Origin: an uncultured Roseovarius sp. | GTDB taxonomy: Bacteria; Pseudomonadota; Alphaproteobacteria; Rhodobacterales; Rhodobacteraceae | Direction: 5' to 3' | Assembly: GCA_947496175.1 (NCBI GenBank) | Contig: CANMBU010000002.1 | Span: 248,001-312,000, forward strand | Length of the DNA: 64,000 nt | Part shown: positions 8,474 to 17,165 of the stretch, piece after piece | How positions within the stretch are numbered: the first letter of the stretch is position 1 | How the letters are laid out: every line of letters begins with the position of its first letter | Program-made: the position numbers and the translations under genes | The notes under the pieces: model-generated | What the model saw: the letters and a program-made list of their open reading frames with translations, nothing else | Databases searched by the model: none | Told to the model about the DNA's origin: nothing

Positions 8474-8504
8474 TAAATAAGGGTTCTAGTCACTGGAAGG
8501 TCAA
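8474..8504 (-). promoter_or_regulatory. CueR/MerR-type promoter-operator of copA
   Basis: On the minus strand the sequence is TTGACC, a 19-base spacer, then TATTTA. The spacer contains the dyad TTCCAGTGACTAGAA, an imperfect palindrome centred on the G. The over-long 19-base spacer with a dyad between -35 and -10 is the hallmark of MerR-family promoters, which the regulator twists into an active form. It lies 27 bases upstream of the copA ATG, in agreement with copper control by the cueR gene of the same operon. Confidence 0.82.
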
Positions 8505-8511
8505 GGGGAGA

Positions 8512-8925
8512 TCAGGACCGTGCGCGCAATTTGAACACGCCTGTGCCCTCAACAATCAGCGTGCCCGTGTCATCGCGCACCTCGCCGCGTGAGAAAAACG
8601 TGGATTTTCCACCCCCCGTCACATGCGCCTCGGCAATCAGGTGGTTGCCCGTGGCGCGGCTGAGGTAGTTGACCGTCATCGACAGGGTCAAAGCGTTTTG
8701 CCTGACCTTCGCATCGCCCGTGTAGCACCCGGCAAATCCCATCGCGGTGTCGAGCATCGCCGCGTACACCCCGCCATGCGGCAGGCCCTGGCGGTTCATC
8801 AGATGATCAGCCAAAGGCGCCTCGACCCGAGCAAATCCCTCTGTCCAGTCGGTCAGCTCAAATCCCAATGTCTGGGACAGAGGCGATGGGGTTTCGCGCA
8901 GGGTGGGATCAATCTTGTTGCTCAT
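8512..8925 (-). CDS. PaaI-family (hotdog) thioesterase
   Basis: This 137-residue single hotdog-domain protein has the family segment NRQGLPHGGVYAAMLDTAMG, whose HGG and following acid form the usual active region for hydrolysing acyl-CoA thioesters. It overlaps the phosphotransferase-like gene upstream by 4 bases, and that gene overlaps an acyl-CoA ligase, so the three form one coupled operon. A role in releasing or scavenging CoA from an acyl or aromatic acyl-CoA is inferred. Confidence 0.85.
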   Translation of the reverse strand: MSNKIDPTLRETPSPLSQTLGFELTDWTEGFARVEAPLADHLMNRQGLPHGGVYAAMLDTAMGFAGCYTGDAKVRQNALTLSMTVNYLSRATGNHLIAEAHVTGGGKSTFFSRGEVRDDTGTLIVEGTGVFKLRARS

Positions 8926-9941
8926 GTCTGTGCCGCCTCCAGCCCGGCACGGGCAAATTGCGGCACGTAAGCCCCAAGTTGCAACCCGCGTTCGGGATCT
9001 GACGCGTTGCCATCAATGGCGCGCTTTTTCACGCCCTGCAGGATGGCGGCCATGCGAAAGAAGCAGAACGCGAGGTAGAAGTTAAAATCGGCGATGCCAG
9101 ACAGACCCCGGCGTGTGCAATAGGCCTCGATGAACTCCGCATCCGAGGGCAAACCAAGTGCGGCGCGATCCACGCCTTGTAAGCCACGGCCCTCCTTGCT
9201 GGCGGGCATGGACCACTGCATGATCACGGCAGCCAGATCGGCATAGGGATGGCCCAGCGTTGATAATTCCCAATCCAGAACAGCGCGTATTTTTGGCGCA
9301 TCCCGTGCGATCAGAAGATTGTCCAGCCGGTAGTCACCATGCACAAGGCTGCGCTGTCCGTCGTCGGCCGGCATGTTCGCCTCAAGCCATTGGATGAGCG
9401 CATCCATATCGGCAATCGCTTCGGTCTGGGTGGCGCGATATTGTTTTGTCCAGCGATCGGTTTGCCGCTGGCAGTAGTGCCCCGGCGGGCCGTAATCGGC
9501 CAAACCTACCGCGTCGATATCCACGGCATGGATGGCGGCCAGCACGCGGTTCATGTCGTCCATGATGGCCCAGCGGTGCGCGGGGGTGAGGTCCGGCATG
9601 CTGGGTTGGTCAAACACGCGGGCCTCGATATGATCCATGATGTAGAACTCGGACCCAATGACGGTGTCATCGGCGCAATAGGCCAGCATCTTCGCCACCG
9701 GAACTTCCGTGCCAGCCAGGGCCTTTTGCACGCGAAACTCGCGGTCGACCGCATGGGCGGATTTCAACAGAACGCCGGGTGGTTTGCGGCGCAGCACGTA
9801 AGTGCGCGTCGGTGTTTTCAGCAGATAGGTGGGATTGGATTGCCCGCCTGAAAACTTGGTGGCCGAGAGTGTCCCTTGAAACCCGGGAACATGGCTGCGG
9901 GCCCAACCCGCGACGGCCTCTGTGTCAAGCTCAAGGCTCAT
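8922..9941 (-). CDS. Phosphotransferase-family protein (ACAD10/APH-like)
   Basis: This 339-residue aminoglycoside-phosphotransferase-fold kinase has the catalytic loop LVHGDYRLDNLLI and the metal-binding segment VLDWELSTLGHP. The N-terminal GGQSNPTYLL replaces the usual glycine loop, and VLRRKPPG carries the ATP-contacting basic residues. This subgroup resembles the N-terminal kinase domain of eukaryotic ACAD10/11 and is usually found with beta-oxidation genes, where it phosphorylates hydroxyacyl-CoA or related hydroxy-acids. It sits between a thioesterase and an acyl-CoA ligase, which fits. Drug resistance is unlikely. Confidence 0.85.
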   Translation of the reverse strand: MSLELDTEAVAGWARSHVPGFQGTLSATKFSGGQSNPTYLLKTPTRTYVLRRKPPGVLLKSAHAVDREFRVQKALAGTEVPVAKMLAYCADDTVIGSEFYIMDHIEARVFDQPSMPDLTPAHRWAIMDDMNRVLAAIHAVDIDAVGLADYGPPGHYCQRQTDRWTKQYRATQTEAIADMDALIQWLEANMPADDGQRSLVHGDYRLDNLLIARDAPKIRAVLDWELSTLGHPYADLAAVIMQWSMPASKEGRGLQGVDRAALGLPSDAEFIEAYCTRRGLSGIADFNFYLAFCFFRMAAILQGVKKRAIDGNASDPERGLQLGAYVPQFARAGLEAAQT

Positions 9942-11575
9942 ACGTCGTGCTCATCTGGCAGCACGTAGTCGGCAAACTGTGCCCGCAAGGTCAGCTTGGA
10001 CACCTTGCCGGTGGCGGTCAGGGGCAGCGCCTCGACAAAAAGGATGTCATCGGGCAACTGCCAGCGGGCAAACTCAGGTGTCAAATGTGCGTGGACCTCC
10101 TCAAGGCTGACCCCCGCTGCGCCTTGAGGCACCACGACCAGCACCGGGCGTTCGTCCCATTTGGCGTGGGGGATGGCAATCACTGCGCAGGCGGCGATAC
10201 CGGGATGTGACACGGCGGCGTTTTCAAGGTCAATTGAGCTGATCCATTCGCCGCCCGATTTGACCAGGTCCTTGGCCCGGTCGCGCACGATAAGCCGCCC
10301 GTTGGCATCAAGCGTCGAGACATCGCCGGTACCAAACCACCCATCGCTGTCCATCGCCGCTTGTGTGGCATCCTCGTTCTTGAAATACCCTGAGATGATC
10401 GTGTTGCCACGCACGAAAAGCTCGCCAGCCGTCTGCCCATCATGGGGCAGGGGCGTGCCATCTTCGTCTACAATTTTGAAGTCCACACCAAAGAGCCTGC
10501 GACCTGCGCCCACTTTGGCATCTATCTGTTCGTCAAACGGCGCGTCCCTGAGCGAAGCTGGCAGAATGCCGCGTGTGCCAATGGGGCTCATCTCGGTCAT
10601 GCCCCAGGCTTGGTTGACGTTGACGCCCATCTCTTCATAGGCGGCAATCATCGACCGTGGCGCGGCAGAGCCACCGACCACAAGATCGGCAAAGCCCTTT
10701 GGCAGACGGCCTTGGGTCTGAATTTCCTGCAAAAGCCCGGCCCAGACTGTGGGCACGCCCCAGGCCGAGAAAACCTGTTCGGCATCCATCAGTCGGAACA
10801 GGCTGGCTCCATCAAGCTGTGATCCGGGCATGACCATCGTCATGCCCACAAGTGGCGCGGTATAGGGCATGCCCCAGGCATTGACATGAAAGAGCGGAAC
10901 CACCGGCAGAACCGACTTGCCGTTGGCCAGGCTTTGCGGATGGCCCGCGACCACCATCAGCGCGTGCAGCACCGTAGAGCGATGTGAGTATAGCGCGCCT
11001 TTGGGATTGCCAGTGGTCCCGGAGGTATAGCAGAGCCCGGCGGCGGTTTCTTCGGGGTAGACAGGCCAGTCAAAGGTTGGAGGCTCCGCCGCGAGAAGGG
11101 TTTCGTAGCTGAGCACGTCAAGTGATGTGTCCGGCATGTGGGCCGGATCCGTTAGAACGATGAAAACAATGTCTTGGGGTAGCTTCGCCTTGGCAGCCTC
11201 AAGAACCGGCAGAAGGCTTGGGTCAACGCAGATCACCTTGTCCTCAGCATGGGTAATGATGAAGCAAAGCTGTTCTTGCGACAGGCGCGGATTGATCGTG
11301 TGGCAGACCGCGCCGATGCCTGAGACGCCGTAATAAAGCTCAAAATGGCGATACCCGTTCCAGGCCAGCGTCGCCACGCGGTCGCCTATGCCAACACCAA
11401 GTCTTTGAAGAGCGTGGGCCAGTTGCGACACGCGGCTCAAAACGTCGGGATACATGATGCGATGCACATCGCCTTCCTCGCGCACAGACACGATGCCCTC
11501 ATCGGGAAAGGCCTCGGCGGCATAGGTCAGGATGTCAATTATCCGAAGCGGATGATGCTGCATCAAGCCATGCAT
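9938..11575 (-). CDS. Long-chain fatty acid--CoA ligase (AMP-forming)
   Basis: This protein has about 545 residues from the chosen ATG. It is an ANL-superfamily adenylating enzyme with the P-loop-like YTSGTTGNPKGALYSHRS, the GMTEMSP A5 motif, GWFGTGDV (A7), the hinge DRAKDLVKSGGEW (A8) and the catalytic lysine region LTATGKVSK near the C-terminus. The open frame runs 109 codons further upstream, but that part lacks family character. The ATG with an AGAGGC site fits the usual length of 540-550. It activates a medium or long fatty acid to the CoA thioester and heads the operon with the kinase-like and thioesterase genes. Confidence 0.9.
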   Translation of the reverse strand: MHGLMQHHPLRIIDILTYAAEAFPDEGIVSVREEGDVHRIMYPDVLSRVSQLAHALQRLGVGIGDRVATLAWNGYRHFELYYGVSGIGAVCHTINPRLSQEQLCFIITHAEDKVICVDPSLLPVLEAAKAKLPQDIVFIVLTDPAHMPDTSLDVLSYETLLAAEPPTFDWPVYPEETAAGLCYTSGTTGNPKGALYSHRSTVLHALMVVAGHPQSLANGKSVLPVVPLFHVNAWGMPYTAPLVGMTMVMPGSQLDGASLFRLMDAEQVFSAWGVPTVWAGLLQEIQTQGRLPKGFADLVVGGSAAPRSMIAAYEEMGVNVNQAWGMTEMSPIGTRGILPASLRDAPFDEQIDAKVGAGRRLFGVDFKIVDEDGTPLPHDGQTAGELFVRGNTIISGYFKNEDATQAAMDSDGWFGTGDVSTLDANGRLIVRDRAKDLVKSGGEWISSIDLENAAVSHPGIAACAVIAIPHAKWDERPVLVVVPQGAAGVSLEEVHAHLTPEFARWQLPDDILFVEALPLTATGKVSKLTLRAQFADYVLPDEHDV

Positions 11576-11702
11576 TATGGGGGTGCCTCTTGGGTTGACC
11601 GGGTTCAATTCGTGGCATGAATGGGGGGCATGATCAATCCGGGTGGTTGACCTGCGCCACCAAAGACCGCATGAGCATGACAGACAAAGGGGAGCCTGCC
11701 AC

Positions 11703-12386
11703 ATGCCATTTGACCGGTCGCTGAAAATCGCACCTTCCATCCTGTCTGCGGATTTCGCCAATTTCGGCGCAGAGATCCGCGCGATTGAGGAACAGGGGGC
11801 GGATTGGGTGCATGTGGATGTGATGGACGGGCATTTCGTGCCGAACCTGACCTTTGGGCCGCCTGCGGTGAAGGCGTTTCGGCCGCATGTGAAGACCTTC
11901 ATGGATGTGCATCTGATGATCGCGCCCGTGGACCCGTATATCGAGGCCTATGCTGAGGCAGGGGCGGATATGATCACGGCCCATGTCGAGGCGGGGCCGC
12001 ATATTCATCGTACTCTGCAGGCGATCAAGGCGACGGGTAAAATGGCGGGCGTCAGCCTCAACCCGGGTACGCCGTTGGAGAGCATTGCACATGTGCTCGA
12101 CCTGGTGGACATGGTGCTTATCATGACGGTGAACCCAGGTTTCGGTGGGCAGAAGTTCATCCATTCAGGCGTCGAGAAAACCCGCCGTCTGCGCGAGATG
12201 ATTGGCGACCGGCCTGTCCATATTCAAATTGACGGCGGCGTGACGCCAGAGACCGCGCCCTTGGTGCATGAGGCCGGGGCCGATGTGCTGGTTGCCGGGT
12301 CGGCGGTGTTCAAGGGCGGCTCGGTCGATAAGCCAGAGGTCTACGGGGCCAATATGGCGGCCATCCGAGAAGCCTGCGTGGGATGA
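11703..12386 (+). CDS. rpe: Ribulose-phosphate 3-epimerase
   Basis: This 227-residue TIM-barrel enzyme interconverts ribulose-5-phosphate and xylulose-5-phosphate. It shows [14 protein letters not shown] at the N-terminus, [17 protein letters not shown] with the metal and acid residues, VHLMI, the [10 protein letters not shown] phosphate loop, and the second catalytic aspartate in IQIDGGV. The start was set at the ATG 8 bases after AAGGGGAG; the frame is open further upstream. The stop overlaps the gph start by 4 bases, a common rpe-gph arrangement. Confidence 0.95.
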   Translation: MPFDRSLKIAPSILSADFANFGAEIRAIEEQGADWVHVDVMDGHFVPNLTFGPPAVKAFRPHVKTFMDVHLMIAPVDPYIEAYAEAGADMITAHVEAGPHIHRTLQAIKATGKMAGVSLNPGTPLESIAHVLDLVDMVLIMTVNPGFGGQKFIHSGVEKTRRLREMIGDRPVHIQIDGGVTPETAPLVHEAGADVLVAGSAVFKGGSVDKPEVYGANMAAIREACVG

Positions 12387-13039
12387 GCAAGGCCGTCATT
12401 TTTGATCTTGATGGCACGCTGATTGACAGCGCGCCGGATATCCATGCGGCGGCCAACAAGGTGATGATGCACAGGGGTATTGCGCCTTTCACGCTGGAAG
12501 AGGCGCGCAGCTTTGTGGGGCATGGGGCTTTGGTGTTCATCGAGCGGTGTCTGGCAGCACGGGGGCGCCAAGCGGAAACCGCCCTGCGCGATCAACTGCT
12601 GGCTGATTTTCTCGCCCTTTACGAAAGCGCGGTGCACCTGACCAAGCTCTATCCCGGCGTTGCCAGCTGTCTCGATACACTCACAAAACATGCATTTCCC
12701 ATGGCCATCTGCACGAATAAACCCGAGGGCCCGACGCAGGCGGTGCTGTCGCATCTGGGTATTGACCAGAAGTTTGAGGTCATCATCGGGGGTGACACGA
12801 CGCCCAAACGCAAGCCAGATCCCCTACCGCTTTTGGAGACGATTGCGCGGATGAAGGCCACGCAGGTGGTGTTTGTCGGAGACAGCGAGGTGGATTCTGA
12901 GACGGCCCGGCGCGCTGGCGTGCCGTTCGCGCTTTATACCGAAGGCTACAGGAAGACGCCGGTGGACCAACTACACTGTGACGCTGCTTTTGAGGACTTC
13001 GCAGAACTTCCTGCGCTCGTTCAACGGCTTTTGTCGTAA
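12383..13039 (+). CDS. gph: Phosphoglycolate phosphatase (HAD family)
   Basis: This 218-residue HAD hydrolase has motif [13 protein letters not shown] (nucleophile and acid/base aspartates), motif II CTNKP, motif III lysine in PKRKPDP and motif [15 protein letters not shown]. It removes phosphate from 2-phosphoglycolate, formed by Rubisco oxygenation or repair of DNA 3'-ends. Coupling to rpe through the ATGA overlap supports the gph call over other HAD phosphatases. Confidence 0.9.
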   Translation: MSKAVIFDLDGTLIDSAPDIHAAANKVMMHRGIAPFTLEEARSFVGHGALVFIERCLAARGRQAETALRDQLLADFLALYESAVHLTKLYPGVASCLDTLTKHAFPMAICTNKPEGPTQAVLSHLGIDQKFEVIIGGDTTPKRKPDPLPLLETIARMKATQVVFVGDSEVDSETARRAGVPFALYTEGYRKTPVDQLHCDAAFEDFAELPALVQRLLS

Positions 13040-13099
13040 GCGCGGCTTTCACTCAGTGACATAGCGGTGCTAGGCTAACCTAATTTGGAAAGGTTGGGT

Positions 13100-14380
13100 A
13101 TGGGCATTGCCGAGAAATTGAAAGCAGAAGTTGCGGCGCGGCGTGACGACTTGATCGCGCTGACACAAGACCTCATTCGCATTCCCACACTGAACCCTCC
13201 CGGAGCTAACTACCGCGAGATTTGCGACTTTCTCGATCACCGCCTTTTGCGTGCCGGGTTTCATACCGAACTCATCCGTGCCGAAGGCGCCATTGGCGAC
13301 AGCGATGCGCATCCGCGCTGGAACATCGTGGCGCGGCGTGAGGGTAAAACGCCTGGCCAATGCGTGCATTTCAACAGTCATATTGATGTGGTCGAAGTGG
13401 GACATGGCTGGACCACTGATCCCTTTGGTGGGGAGGTGAAGGACGGCAAGATCTATGGCCGCGGGGCCTGTGACATGAAAGGTGGGTTGGCGGCCAGCGT
13501 TATTGCCGCCGAGGCCTTTGTTGCGGTCTGCCCGAACTATGCCGGGGCGATTGAAATCAGCGGCACGGCGGACGAGGAATCCGGTGGCTTTGGTGGGGTC
13601 GCCTATCTGGCGGAGAAGGGCTATTTCAGCCCCGAGCGTGTGCAGCATGTGATTATCCCTGAGCCCTTGAACAAGGACCGCATCTGTCTGGGGCATCGGG
13701 GCGTCTGGTGGGCCGAGATTGAAACCAAGGGCGAGATTGCCCATGGCTCGATGCCGTTTCTTGGCGATTGTGCGGTGCGGCATATGGGGGCCGTGGTGGC
13801 CGAGATGGAAGAGAGCCTGTTCCCTGCGCTGGCGAAAAAACGCACCGACATGCCGGTGGTGCCGGAAGGGGCCAAGCAATCGACGCTCAACATTAATTCG
13901 ATCCATGGTGGTGAGCCGGAACAGGAAGCGGATTATACCGGCCTGCCCAGCCCCTGCGTGCCGGACCGCTGTCGCATGGTGATCGACCGGCGATTTCTGA
14001 TTGAGGAAGACATCGGCGAGGTCGAGCAGGAAGTGCGCGATGTGCTGGAACGTGTGCGCGAGGCGCGGCCTGGATTTGAGTATGACATTCACGGCATTCA
14101 CAGTGTCGAACCCACAATGACCGAGCGTGATGCGCCCGTTGTGGGGGCCGTGGCCGAGGCGGTGCGCGATGTTTTTGGCCGCGAGGCGGATTACGTGGTC
14201 AGCCCGGGCACCTATGATCAGAAGCATATTGACCGCATTGGCCGGTTGAAAAACTGTATTGCCTATGGCCCCGGCATTCTTGATCTGGCGCATAAGCCCG
14301 ATGAGTATGTGGGCATCGAAGATATGGTGGAAAGTGCGCAGGTGATGGCGCTGGCGCTCCAGGATTTGCTGGGCGCGTAA
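13100..14380 (+). CDS. M20-family metallopeptidase (ArgE/DapE-like deacylase)
   Basis: This 426-residue zinc-dependent amidohydrolase has HFNSHIDVV (H94, D96), GRGACDMKGGLA (bridging aspartate), DEESGG (catalytic and metal glutamates) and a late histidine in the DLAHKPDEYV segment. It belongs with acetylornithine deacetylase and succinyl-diaminopimelate desuccinylase homologs of unproven substrate. ATG 13100 with GGAAAGG 6 bases upstream was preferred over an earlier in-frame TTG. It stands alone after gph; the function beyond deacylation of an N-acyl amino acid is not evident. Confidence 0.85.
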   Translation: MGIAEKLKAEVAARRDDLIALTQDLIRIPTLNPPGANYREICDFLDHRLLRAGFHTELIRAEGAIGDSDAHPRWNIVARREGKTPGQCVHFNSHIDVVEVGHGWTTDPFGGEVKDGKIYGRGACDMKGGLAASVIAAEAFVAVCPNYAGAIEISGTADEESGGFGGVAYLAEKGYFSPERVQHVIIPEPLNKDRICLGHRGVWWAEIETKGEIAHGSMPFLGDCAVRHMGAVVAEMEESLFPALAKKRTDMPVVPEGAKQSTLNINSIHGGEPEQEADYTGLPSPCVPDRCRMVIDRRFLIEEDIGEVEQEVRDVLERVREARPGFEYDIHGIHSVEPTMTERDAPVVGAVAEAVRDVFGREADYVVSPGTYDQKHIDRIGRLKNCIAYGPGILDLAHKPDEYVGIEDMVESAQVMALALQDLLGA

Positions 14381-14390
14381 GACCAGGCGC

Positions 14391-14419
14391 TGGATTGGGT
14401 ATTTTTCACAAGAAAGAAG
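14391..14419 (+). repeat. Degenerate convergent-end element
   Basis: In the 44-base gap between the converging M20 peptidase and panC genes lies TGGGTATTTTTCAC followed by AAGAAAGAAG. It resembles the better copies at 27444 and 61024, which also sit between converging genes and in the same orientation relative to the plus-strand gene. The stem part is weak here, so this copy is the least certain of the three. Confidence 0.4.
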
Positions 14420-14424
14420 CCAGA

Positions 14425-15267
14425 TCAGACTGCGATATTGTCGATGAGGCGCACCCCCGCAAGATAGGCAGCAGCAAAGAGGCGCGCAGGCTGTGACGTA
14501 TCGGTGACCAGCGCCAAATCGCTCTGAGCGCGCAAATCAATATAGTCAATCTCGGTGAAGCCGGTTTTCAAAAGGCGATCCTTGGCCTGATCCCGCAAGG
14601 TGGCGAAGGAATCTCCGGCCCTGAGGCCTTCAGCGAGAGTTTCAAGCTCTTCAAAAAGACGCGGGGCCAGGGTGCGGGCACGGTCGCTGAGAAGCAGGTT
14701 ACGCGAACTGAGTGCCAGACCGTCGATGTCGCGGATTGTCGGACAGCCATGCACGGTGATGGGCAGATCGAGGTCAGCGGCCATGCGACGCACGACGAGG
14801 AGCTGTTGAAAATCTTTTTCGCCAAAGAAAGCGTCTGTCGCGGCGGTTTGCGTGAAAAGCTTCGTCACGACCGTGGCCACCCCGTCGAAATGGCCCGGGC
14901 GATAGGCCCCGTCCATCACATCAGTGAGGCCCGCCACCGAGACAGTCGTGGCAAACTCTTTAGGGTACATCTGATCACCATCCGGCACCCAAAGCGCATC
15001 AACCTCGAAACGCTCAAGCTTGCGCGCATCATCTTCCTCGGTGCGCGGATAGTTCTTGAGGTCGTCGGGGTTGTTAAACTGCTTGGGGTTCACAAAGATC
15101 GTGACAATCACCCGGTCACAGGCCTTCTTTGCCGCGGCCACAAGCGACAGGTGCCCGTCATGCAGGGCTCCCATGGTCGGGACAACACCGATGCTTTCAC
15201 CAGCCATGTGCCAGTCATGGCTCATCGCCCGAAGACTCGGCAGGTCGCGCAAAATGGGCGCTGTCAT
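14425..15267 (-). CDS. panC: Pantothenate synthetase (pantoate--beta-alanine ligase)
   Basis: This 280-residue ATP-dependent ligase joins pantoate and beta-alanine in coenzyme A synthesis. It has [14 protein letters not shown] (HIGH-like ATP motif), [23 protein letters not shown] and a KMSKS-like region LSSRN. It overlaps panB by 4 bases in a panBC operon. Length and motifs are complete. Confidence 0.95.
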   Translation of the reverse strand: MTAPILRDLPSLRAMSHDWHMAGESIGVVPTMGALHDGHLSLVAAAKKACDRVIVTIFVNPKQFNNPDDLKNYPRTEEDDARKLERFEVDALWVPDGDQMYPKEFATTVSVAGLTDVMDGAYRPGHFDGVATVVTKLFTQTAATDAFFGEKDFQQLLVVRRMAADLDLPITVHGCPTIRDIDGLALSSRNLLLSDRARTLAPRLFEELETLAEGLRAGDSFATLRDQAKDRLLKTGFTEIDYIDLRAQSDLALVTDTSQPARLFAAAYLAGVRLIDNIAV

Positions 15268-16103
15268 TTGGCTTTGCCTTTGGTCGGGGCGGTGTCGGCA
15301 AAGATGTGTTCTTCGGCCGGGAAGGCACGCGCGCGCACATCTTCAGCGTAAGCGGCAATGGCTTTCTCCGCGTCATCGCCCAGGTGAGCATAGCGTTTGA
15401 CGAATTTTGGTTTGAACCGGGTAAAGAGACCCAGCATGTCATAATGGACCAGGATCTGACCATCGCATCCGGCGGATGCCCCAATGCCGATGGTGGGGAT
15501 GGGGATTTCAGCGGTCACTTTATCCGACAAAGAGGCCGGCAGCTTTTCCAGCACGACCGAGAAGGCCCCGGCTTCGGCCACGGCGCGTGCATCGGCAAGA
15601 ACCTGTTCGGCACCCTCGTCGCGGCCCTGCACTTTGTAGCCGCCCAATGTATTGATGGATTGTGGCGTCAGACCAATATGCGCCATCACCGGCACACCGC
15701 GATCCACTAGAAAGCGGATTGTCTCGGCCATCGCCACGCCGCCCTCAAGCTTGACTGCACCAGCACCGGTTTCCGCCATGAGACGCGCGGCATTGCGAAA
15801 CGCCTGAGCCGGGCTTTCCTCGTAGGAACCAAACGGCATATCAACCACCATCATGGCAGTTTTCAGCCCACGCGCCACGGCTTGCCCGTGAAGTATCATC
15901 ATCTCCATCGTGACACCCAGAGTGCTCGGCAAGCCGTGTAGCACCATGCCCACGCTGTCGCCCACAAGCACAAAGTCGCAATGCGCGTCCATCAGTTCGG
16001 CCATAGGCGTTGTGTAAGCCGTCAACGATACGATCGGTGTGCCGCCCTTCATCGCGCGGATATCGTCCGGCATCGGGGCGGATTTTTGGGCAGTAGCGCT
16101 CAT
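15264..16103 (-). CDS. panB: 3-methyl-2-oxobutanoate hydroxymethyltransferase
   Basis: This 279-residue enzyme makes ketopantoate from alpha-ketoisovalerate and methylene-tetrahydrofolate. It shows [13 protein letters not shown], the metal-binding [28 protein letters not shown] with the catalytic acid region, and [14 protein letters not shown]. It is the first gene of panBC. About 270 bases with no convincing gene separate it from the divergent secreted-protein gene, presumably holding both promoters; no clear promoter was recognised there. Confidence 0.95.
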   Translation of the reverse strand: MSATAQKSAPMPDDIRAMKGGTPIVSLTAYTTPMAELMDAHCDFVLVGDSVGMVLHGLPSTLGVTMEMMILHGQAVARGLKTAMMVVDMPFGSYEESPAQAFRNAARLMAETGAGAVKLEGGVAMAETIRFLVDRGVPVMAHIGLTPQSINTLGGYKVQGRDEGAEQVLADARAVAEAGAFSVVLEKLPASLSDKVTAEIPIPTIGIGASAGCDGQILVHYDMLGLFTRFKPKFVKRYAHLGDDAEKAIAAYAEDVRARAFPAEEHIFADTAPTKGKAK

Positions 16104-16376
16104 GGAGTCCCTCGTGGCGCGGTCAGACGTTCCTGTCGGCTTAGCAGTAAAATTTGCCTAAATCCACTCTGACGCAAGGCGCAATCCTTTGATTGGGATG
16201 GGTATTGTGCTCATCTTTTTCGCATCAACTTGGTGGCTTCACATGGCCGCTCACGTATTTGTGCCTGAATTTGTCATCAAAGCAAACATGAGGAGCCTTC
16301 CCCTCTCTTTCCATCCGCCGCGAAACCGCTACGGTAAGATCCACGTCGTGGGTCACCAACCAAATGGGAGATTTTC

Positions 16377-17165
16377 TTGCGTGCTCTTTCTCTTCTGACT
16401 CTGATATGGCTTTCGTTGAGCGTGGTCTCCCCTGCACACGCCCAAACACCTGAAGTGACGGCCAATCGGAGCGATGTCATTCGGCTGTTGGGAGAGATTC
16501 CTAATTTCTCGTTGATCCGCCAAGAATATGAGGCGCTAGGGTATTCCGGAGAAAAGCTCGATCTTGCTGTCGAACAAGCGAGTTTGCTCTATCGAGATCC
16601 GGTTCTGGCGGGGTATCTGGCAGATCGATTGATCGCGGCCTACCAGTCGCCAGAGAGCGTTGATCGTAACTCTGGTGGTCTGGTCATCGGTTTGATCCGC
16701 CGCGGTTTGGGGCATCTCAGCACGCGGGAGCTTCGTTACTACTACCGTGTGGAACAGATCATGCTTCAGTCTTTACCGGTGCGCACCTGTGGGCGGGCCG
16801 TTAGGGATCGTTTGCCGCCGGAAAAGTTCTCGGAAAATATTACGCGTCTCGCAGCCGGTTTCGATGTGGCGTCGTTGCGCGAGTATTACCGGGTTCAGGC
16901 CAAGGCAGCCCGATTTGGTGCTACACGCGATCCTGTTCTGTTGAGTGCGGCCAAGAGCGTCGAAGTTGAGAATCGGGTCAACGGACGGTTGTCTGAGAAG
17001 ATAGCGCAGTCCGAAAACGCGCGCGCCCTTCGCTCGGCCATAGGCAATCTGGAGCGCGCTGGGAACAGGCAGGCCTGTCAGATCGGTCGGCTTTTCATGG
17101 AAACGGTTATGGAACTGGAGGGGCGCGAACTGCGTGAGACGCTGATTTACATGAGCCTGCCGTGA
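16377..17165 (+). CDS. Secreted protein of unknown function
   Basis: This 262-residue protein starts at TTG, 6 bases after GGGAG. The first 22 residues form a classical signal peptide ending in AHA|Q, so export to the periplasm is expected. The mature part looks all-helical, rich in Arg, Leu and Glu, with two cysteines (in VRTCGRA and RQACQIG) that could form a disulfide. No family was recognised. Its stop codon overlaps the GTG start of the YcaQ-like gene by 4 bases, so the two are translated together although one product is periplasmic and the other a DNA-repair enzyme. Confidence 0.75.
   Translation: MRALSLLTLIWLSLSVVSPAHAQTPEVTANRSDVIRLLGEIPNFSLIRQEYEALGYSGEKLDLAVEQASLLYRDPVLAGYLADRLIAAYQSPESVDRNSGGLVIGLIRRGLGHLSTRELRYYYRVEQIMLQSLPVRTCGRAVRDRLPPEKFSENITRLAAGFDVASLREYYRVQAKAARFGATRDPVLLSAAKSVEVENRVNGRLSEKIAQSENARALRSAIGNLERAGNRQACQIGRLFMETVMELEGRELRETLIYMSLP

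Noticed and set aside
8922-9941. Aminoglycoside resistance gene
   Set aside because: The fold is the same, but the subgroup and operon partners point to acyl-CoA metabolism.
13070-14293. 407-codon minus-strand open frame opposite the M20 peptidase
   Set aside because: The peptidase on the plus strand has all its metal motifs; the antisense frame is His/Arg-rich with no recognisable domain.
16189-16398. Short hydrophobic open frame upstream of the secreted-protein gene
   Set aside because: It overlaps the TTG start region, lacks a good ribosome-binding site and has no supporting pattern.
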